Below are positions 6,684-8,530 of a stretch of DNA of 8,530 bases, one piece after another. Below the pieces are notes generated by a model, which was given only the letters and a program-made list of their open reading frames with translations, made no database searches and was not told where the DNA came from. Both the position numbers and the translations under genes were made by a program. Source of the DNA: Lachnospiraceae bacterium. Lineage in GTDB: Bacteria; Bacillota; Clostridia; Lachnospirales; Lachnospiraceae. The stretch covers positions 1 to 8,530 of the forward strand of contig JAEDOO010000080.1 of NCBI GenBank assembly GCA_016301965.1, given 5' to 3'. The first letter of the stretch is position 1, and the number at the start of each line of letters is the position of its first letter.

Positions 6684-7001
6684 TCACAGAAGGATTCCTG
6701 CCAGCATCTCCACCAGAAACACCACACCGCAGCAAAGCACCGCCACTTTAAACAGGCTGGCTCCCACCCACGCGGCAGCAATGCCCAGCACGAGAGCAAG
6801 GATTCCTGCCAGCGGCAGCTGGGTGGCCTCAAGGATTGCCGGAAAAGTCATGACCGCCAACGTCACGTAAGGCAGATAAAAAAGGAAAGACTGAATAAAC
6901 TGATTTTCAATCTTGCCGCGGATCAGTGTCAACGGCAGAATGCGAATCATTGCTGAGGTAAGTGCTGCCACCAGAATATAGATATAAATATTATGACTCA
7001 T
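6684..7001 (-). CDS. azlD: AzlD-family small subunit of a branched-chain amino acid exporter
   Basis: This 105-aa, very hydrophobic protein matches AzlD in length, in its AL.SA..R.LPL.L core near residues 13-27, and in its three or four membrane segments (about 5-22, 40-60, 63-82, 85-104). AzlD works with AzlC in the cytoplasmic membrane to export branched-chain amino acids or analogues such as azaleucine. The start ATG 7001 lies inside the end of azlC (11-nt overlap), with an AGGAGG at 7008-7013, so translation is coupled. The terminator follows. Confidence 0.88.
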   Translation of the reverse strand: MSHNIYIYILVAALTSAMIRILPLTLIRGKIENQFIQSFLFYLPYVTLAVMTFPAILEATQLPLAGILALVLGIAAAWVGASLFKVAVLCCGVVFLVEMLAGILL

Positions 7002-7731
7002 GGGACACCTCCTCCATCTTCACCGGGAACAGCCATGCGCCTGCCGCCGAAATCACCACGGTAAGAATGATCGTGCGCATACTTTGTGAAACCTGTGCCA
7101 GCAAAGAAATGTGCGATGCCAGAAAGCTGCAGACAAAGCTCACTACGATCAGACCTGCCACCACCTTATTCGTCTTTGCCGGCGGAATAATAATCGCCAG
7201 AAACATACCATACAGCGCCACGCTGAGCGCACTGACCACCGATACCGGCAGTATATTTCCCGCAATAATACCAATGGCTGTCCCGCAGGCCCAGGCCGGA
7301 ATAGCCAGAAGCATGGCACCGTAATGATACCATGGATCTACAGCCCCTTTTCTGGCGATGGACGCGCCGAAAATTTCATCTGTGATGCCAAATCCCACCA
7401 GAATCCTGTGCAGCATCCCCGTTTTTTTGTCAAACCGTTGGCTCAGCGCACAGCTCATCAGCATATACCTTGCATTCGTTACCAGAATGATCAATGCCAT
7501 CTCTATATAGGGCGCCCCCGCCTGGATAACTGTAAATTCAGCATATTCGCCGGCTGAGGCATGATTTAAAATGCTGGAAATAAAGCCCTGCAGCGCATTC
7601 AATCCTGCTTTTCTGGCGGTGATCCCCAGGGAAAAAGCCACGGCAAAATACCCCAGGGCAATGGGCACGCCGTCCCGCATTCCTTCATAAAAGCCAATAT
7701 TTTTTATCTTCGTTGTCCTGTCTTTTATCAT
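6991..7731 (-). CDS. azlC: AzlC-family large subunit of a branched-chain amino acid exporter
   Basis: The protein has 246 aa if started at ATG 7731. GGAGA (7740-7744) lies eight bases upstream of that ATG. The in-frame ATG 7746 has only the T run of a hairpin before it, so it is less likely. The family signature GVPIALGYFAVAFSLG (from residue 21) marks the first membrane segment; ASAGEYAEF and the TDE in FGITDEIFG also fit AzlC. Several further hydrophobic segments follow. The partner is the overlapping azlD. The transported compound is inferred from the family. No Lrp/AzlB-type regulator is adjacent. Confidence 0.88.
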   Translation of the reverse strand: MIKDRTTKIKNIGFYEGMRDGVPIALGYFAVAFSLGITARKAGLNALQGFISSILNHASAGEYAEFTVIQAGAPYIEMALIILVTNARYMLMSCALSQRFDKKTGMLHRILVGFGITDEIFGASIARKGAVDPWYHYGAMLLAIPAWACGTAIGIIAGNILPVSVVSALSVALYGMFLAIIIPPAKTNKVVAGLIVVSFVCSFLASHISLLAQVSQSMRTIILTVVISAAGAWLFPVKMEEVSHES

Positions 7732-7748
7732 ATGTAATTTCTCCATGC

Positions 7749-7775
7749 AAAAAAGTCAGCGCAAAACAGGCTGAC
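7749..7775 (-). terminator. Terminator-like hairpin in the azlC leader (possible attenuator)
   Basis: On the minus strand GTCAGC (7770-7775), a 9-nt loop, and GCTGAC (7755-7760) are followed by TTTTTT (7749-7754). This is the layout of an intrinsic terminator, ending four bases before the azlC ribosome site GGAG. It could end transcription from upstream, but a terminator between the candidate azlC promoter and its ribosome site suggests attenuation. The stem is only six pairs. Confidence 0.5.
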
Positions 7776-7785
7776 AATATCTTGC

Positions 7786-7799
7786 GTACACCTTTGTAC
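7786..7799 (-). promoter_or_regulatory. Small 5' leader hairpin of azlC
   Basis: On the minus strand GTACA-AAGG-TGTAC forms a five-pair hairpin with a 4-nt loop, extendable to GC/GC past a bulged T. It would lie at the very start of the predicted azlCD transcript, before the terminator-like hairpin. It may stabilise the transcript or take part in regulation. Confidence 0.35.
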
Positions 7800-7809
7800 A
7801 GCATTGCAT

Positions 7810-7838
7810 AGTGTACCAAATATCTGTCCAAAAAACAA
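7810..7838 (-). promoter_or_regulatory. Candidate extended -10 promoter of azlCD
   Basis: On the minus strand TTGTTT (7833-7838) and TACACT (7810-7815) are 17 bp apart, and TGG just upstream of TACACT provides the extended -10 TGn. The predicted start near 7803 gives a leader of roughly 60 bases up to the ribosome site. Confidence 0.45.
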
Positions 7839-7860
7839 TATAAAAATCAAAACGGGCGTT

Positions 7861-8076
7861 TTACCGGCTCATACATTTTTTCAGAACCTGAACGACTTTA
7901 TTTACATTTCCTTCCTCAATATACACATCATATTTTTCCGGAATGCTGCCGAAGGTTACGGTTTTCTGCAGATTCAGCATATTCTTCAAATAACTGTTCA
8001 TATTATCTCTGGTAGCATTTCGATTATAAATTTTAATGATTCCATACAAACAGATAGGAATTTGCGTCTGCCACAT
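7861..8076 (-). CDS. Small unrecognised ORF or gene remnant
   Basis: A 71-aa frame runs from ATG 8076 to TAA 7861; TTG 8088 is an upstream alternative. The C-terminal part (TFGSIPEKYDVYIEEGNVNK and the charged end VVQVLKKCMSR) looks like real protein. The first 25 residues are less convincing, and ATG 8001 (MNSYLKNML), preceded by AGAGA, would give a 46-residue protein. I recognise no family. It is either a small hypothetical protein or a decayed 3' fragment of a larger gene. It lies between the antiporter and azlC, all on one strand, with AT-rich flanks. Confidence 0.4.
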   Translation of the reverse strand: MWQTQIPICLYGIIKIYNRNATRDNMNSYLKNMLNLQKTVTFGSIPEKYDVYIEEGNVNKVVQVLKKCMSR

Positions 8077-8177
8077 GGTTAACCACAATACTCAAAAACA
8101 CAACACAGGAAAAATAGGATGCCTGTTTTTAGGGATGATTTGTCAAAAATCCTTTTCTCTGCAGGCAGGGCAAAGCA

Positions 8178-8530
8178 TTAAATTTCCCCAGCCAGTTCAA
8201 ACCCTTTCTTAGCAGCAATCACTGCAATGATCTCGTTGATCACAGCCGCTGCCGCTATGGTTCCCTTCACCACAGTGGCCAGCTGGGGTTCAGAACCGGA
8301 CAGTGTAGTACAAATAATTCCAGTAAACACCAGAGAGACCCCGGAATGGGGCAAAAGCGTCAGTCCCAGATACTGCTGCACGGTTTTTGGCATATGCATG
8401 ATCCTGGCTCCGATCCTGGCTCCGGAATATTTTCCGACAGCTCTGCCCACAATATAGAGCACTGTATACAGCCCTGCTCCAAGAACCAGATGATAATCCA
8501 GCGGCGCACCCAGATCGACAATGGCTGCCA
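8178..8530 (-). CDS. Cation:proton antiporter, C-terminal part (N-terminus beyond right edge)
   Basis: The frame is open from the right edge (in phase from 8528) to TAA 8178, about 117 residues. An internal GTG at 8462 is not a true start because the frame continues without a stop. Membrane segments alternate with motifs typical of the end of CPA-type Na+/H+ exchangers: YIVGRAVGKYSGARIGARI, then QQYLGLTLLPHSGVSLVFTG, then a last hydrophobic helix ending KKGFELAGEI. Such proteins exchange Na+ or K+ for H+ across the membrane. No C-terminal nucleotide-binding (RCK) domain is present, so this is the short form. The ion cannot be told from this part. Confidence 0.8.
   Translation of the reverse strand, partial: AAIVDLGAPLDYHLVLGAGLYTVLYIVGRAVGKYSGARIGARIMHMPKTVQQYLGLTLLPHSGVSLVFTGIICTTLSGSEPQLATVVKGTIAAAAVINEIIAVIAAKKGFELAGEI

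Noticed and set aside
6207..6956. 249-codon plus-strand frame over the sortase start and azlD
   Set aside because: It crosses two real minus-strand genes, a promoter and a terminator. The product is low-complexity and His/Gln/Lys-rich.
7756..7809. 17-residue frame MQCCTKVYARYCQPVLR in the azlC leader, stop inside the terminator stem
   Set aside because: It looks like an attenuation leader peptide, but it has no ribosome site, its ATG overlaps the predicted -10 and start region, and it is not rich in branched-chain codons.
8105..8146. ACAGG/CCTGT hairpin and TTGACA box between the antiporter and the small ORF
   Set aside because: The stem has only five pairs with a 12-nt loop, its T run points to the plus strand where no gene ends, and the TTGACA lacks a -10 at proper spacing.

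Overview
The window looks like chromosome of a low-to-mid GC Gram-positive anaerobe of the Clostridia, most likely a gut Lachnospiraceae. The grounds are AGGAGG-type ribosome sites, a membrane-anchored class B sortase, a secreted repeat protein with a Gram-positive signal peptide, AzlC/AzlD, and an acyl-CoA-synthetase-like enzyme of a kind I associate with gut clostridia. No species is assigned. I see no tRNA, rRNA, CRISPR array, insertion sequence or phage gene.

Layout. Positions 1-1820 (minus) hold the first ~606 codons of a secreted protein cut by the left edge. It has a signal peptide, a region that may precede a transglutaminase-like core, a helical stretch, and two ~82-residue repeats. 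An AT-rich 375-bp divergent gap (1821-2195) follows, with a perfect 9+9 bp inverted repeat overlapping a candidate promoter for the next gene. Positions 2196-3929 (plus) encode a divergent adenylate-forming enzyme (577 aa). It converges on a ~491-aa HTH regulator (4006-5481, minus), and a 24-bp perfect hairpin lies between the two. A class B sortase follows on the minus strand (5687-6484), with its own promoter. Next come azlD and azlC (6684-7731, minus), an overlapping pair with a good intrinsic terminator at its 3' end and another terminator-like hairpin just before the azlC ribosome site. A small unrecognised ORF (7861-8076, minus) and the C-terminal end of a cation:proton antiporter (8178-8530, minus, cut by the right edge) complete the window.

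How the genes may work together. AzlC and AzlD very probably form one two-subunit exporter of branched-chain amino acids or related compounds, with translation coupled through an 11-nt overlap. The adenylating enzyme and the HTH protein are neighbours, and a 7-bp element (TACGATT) recurs upstream of both. A regulator-target relation is therefore possible but unproven. The secreted protein and the sortase are both cell-surface functions but are not in one operon, and no sorting signal is visible. The best candidates for something undescribed are the ligase/regulator pair with its operator-like palindrome, and the attenuator-like leader of azlCD. Nothing here shows a complete new system on its own.
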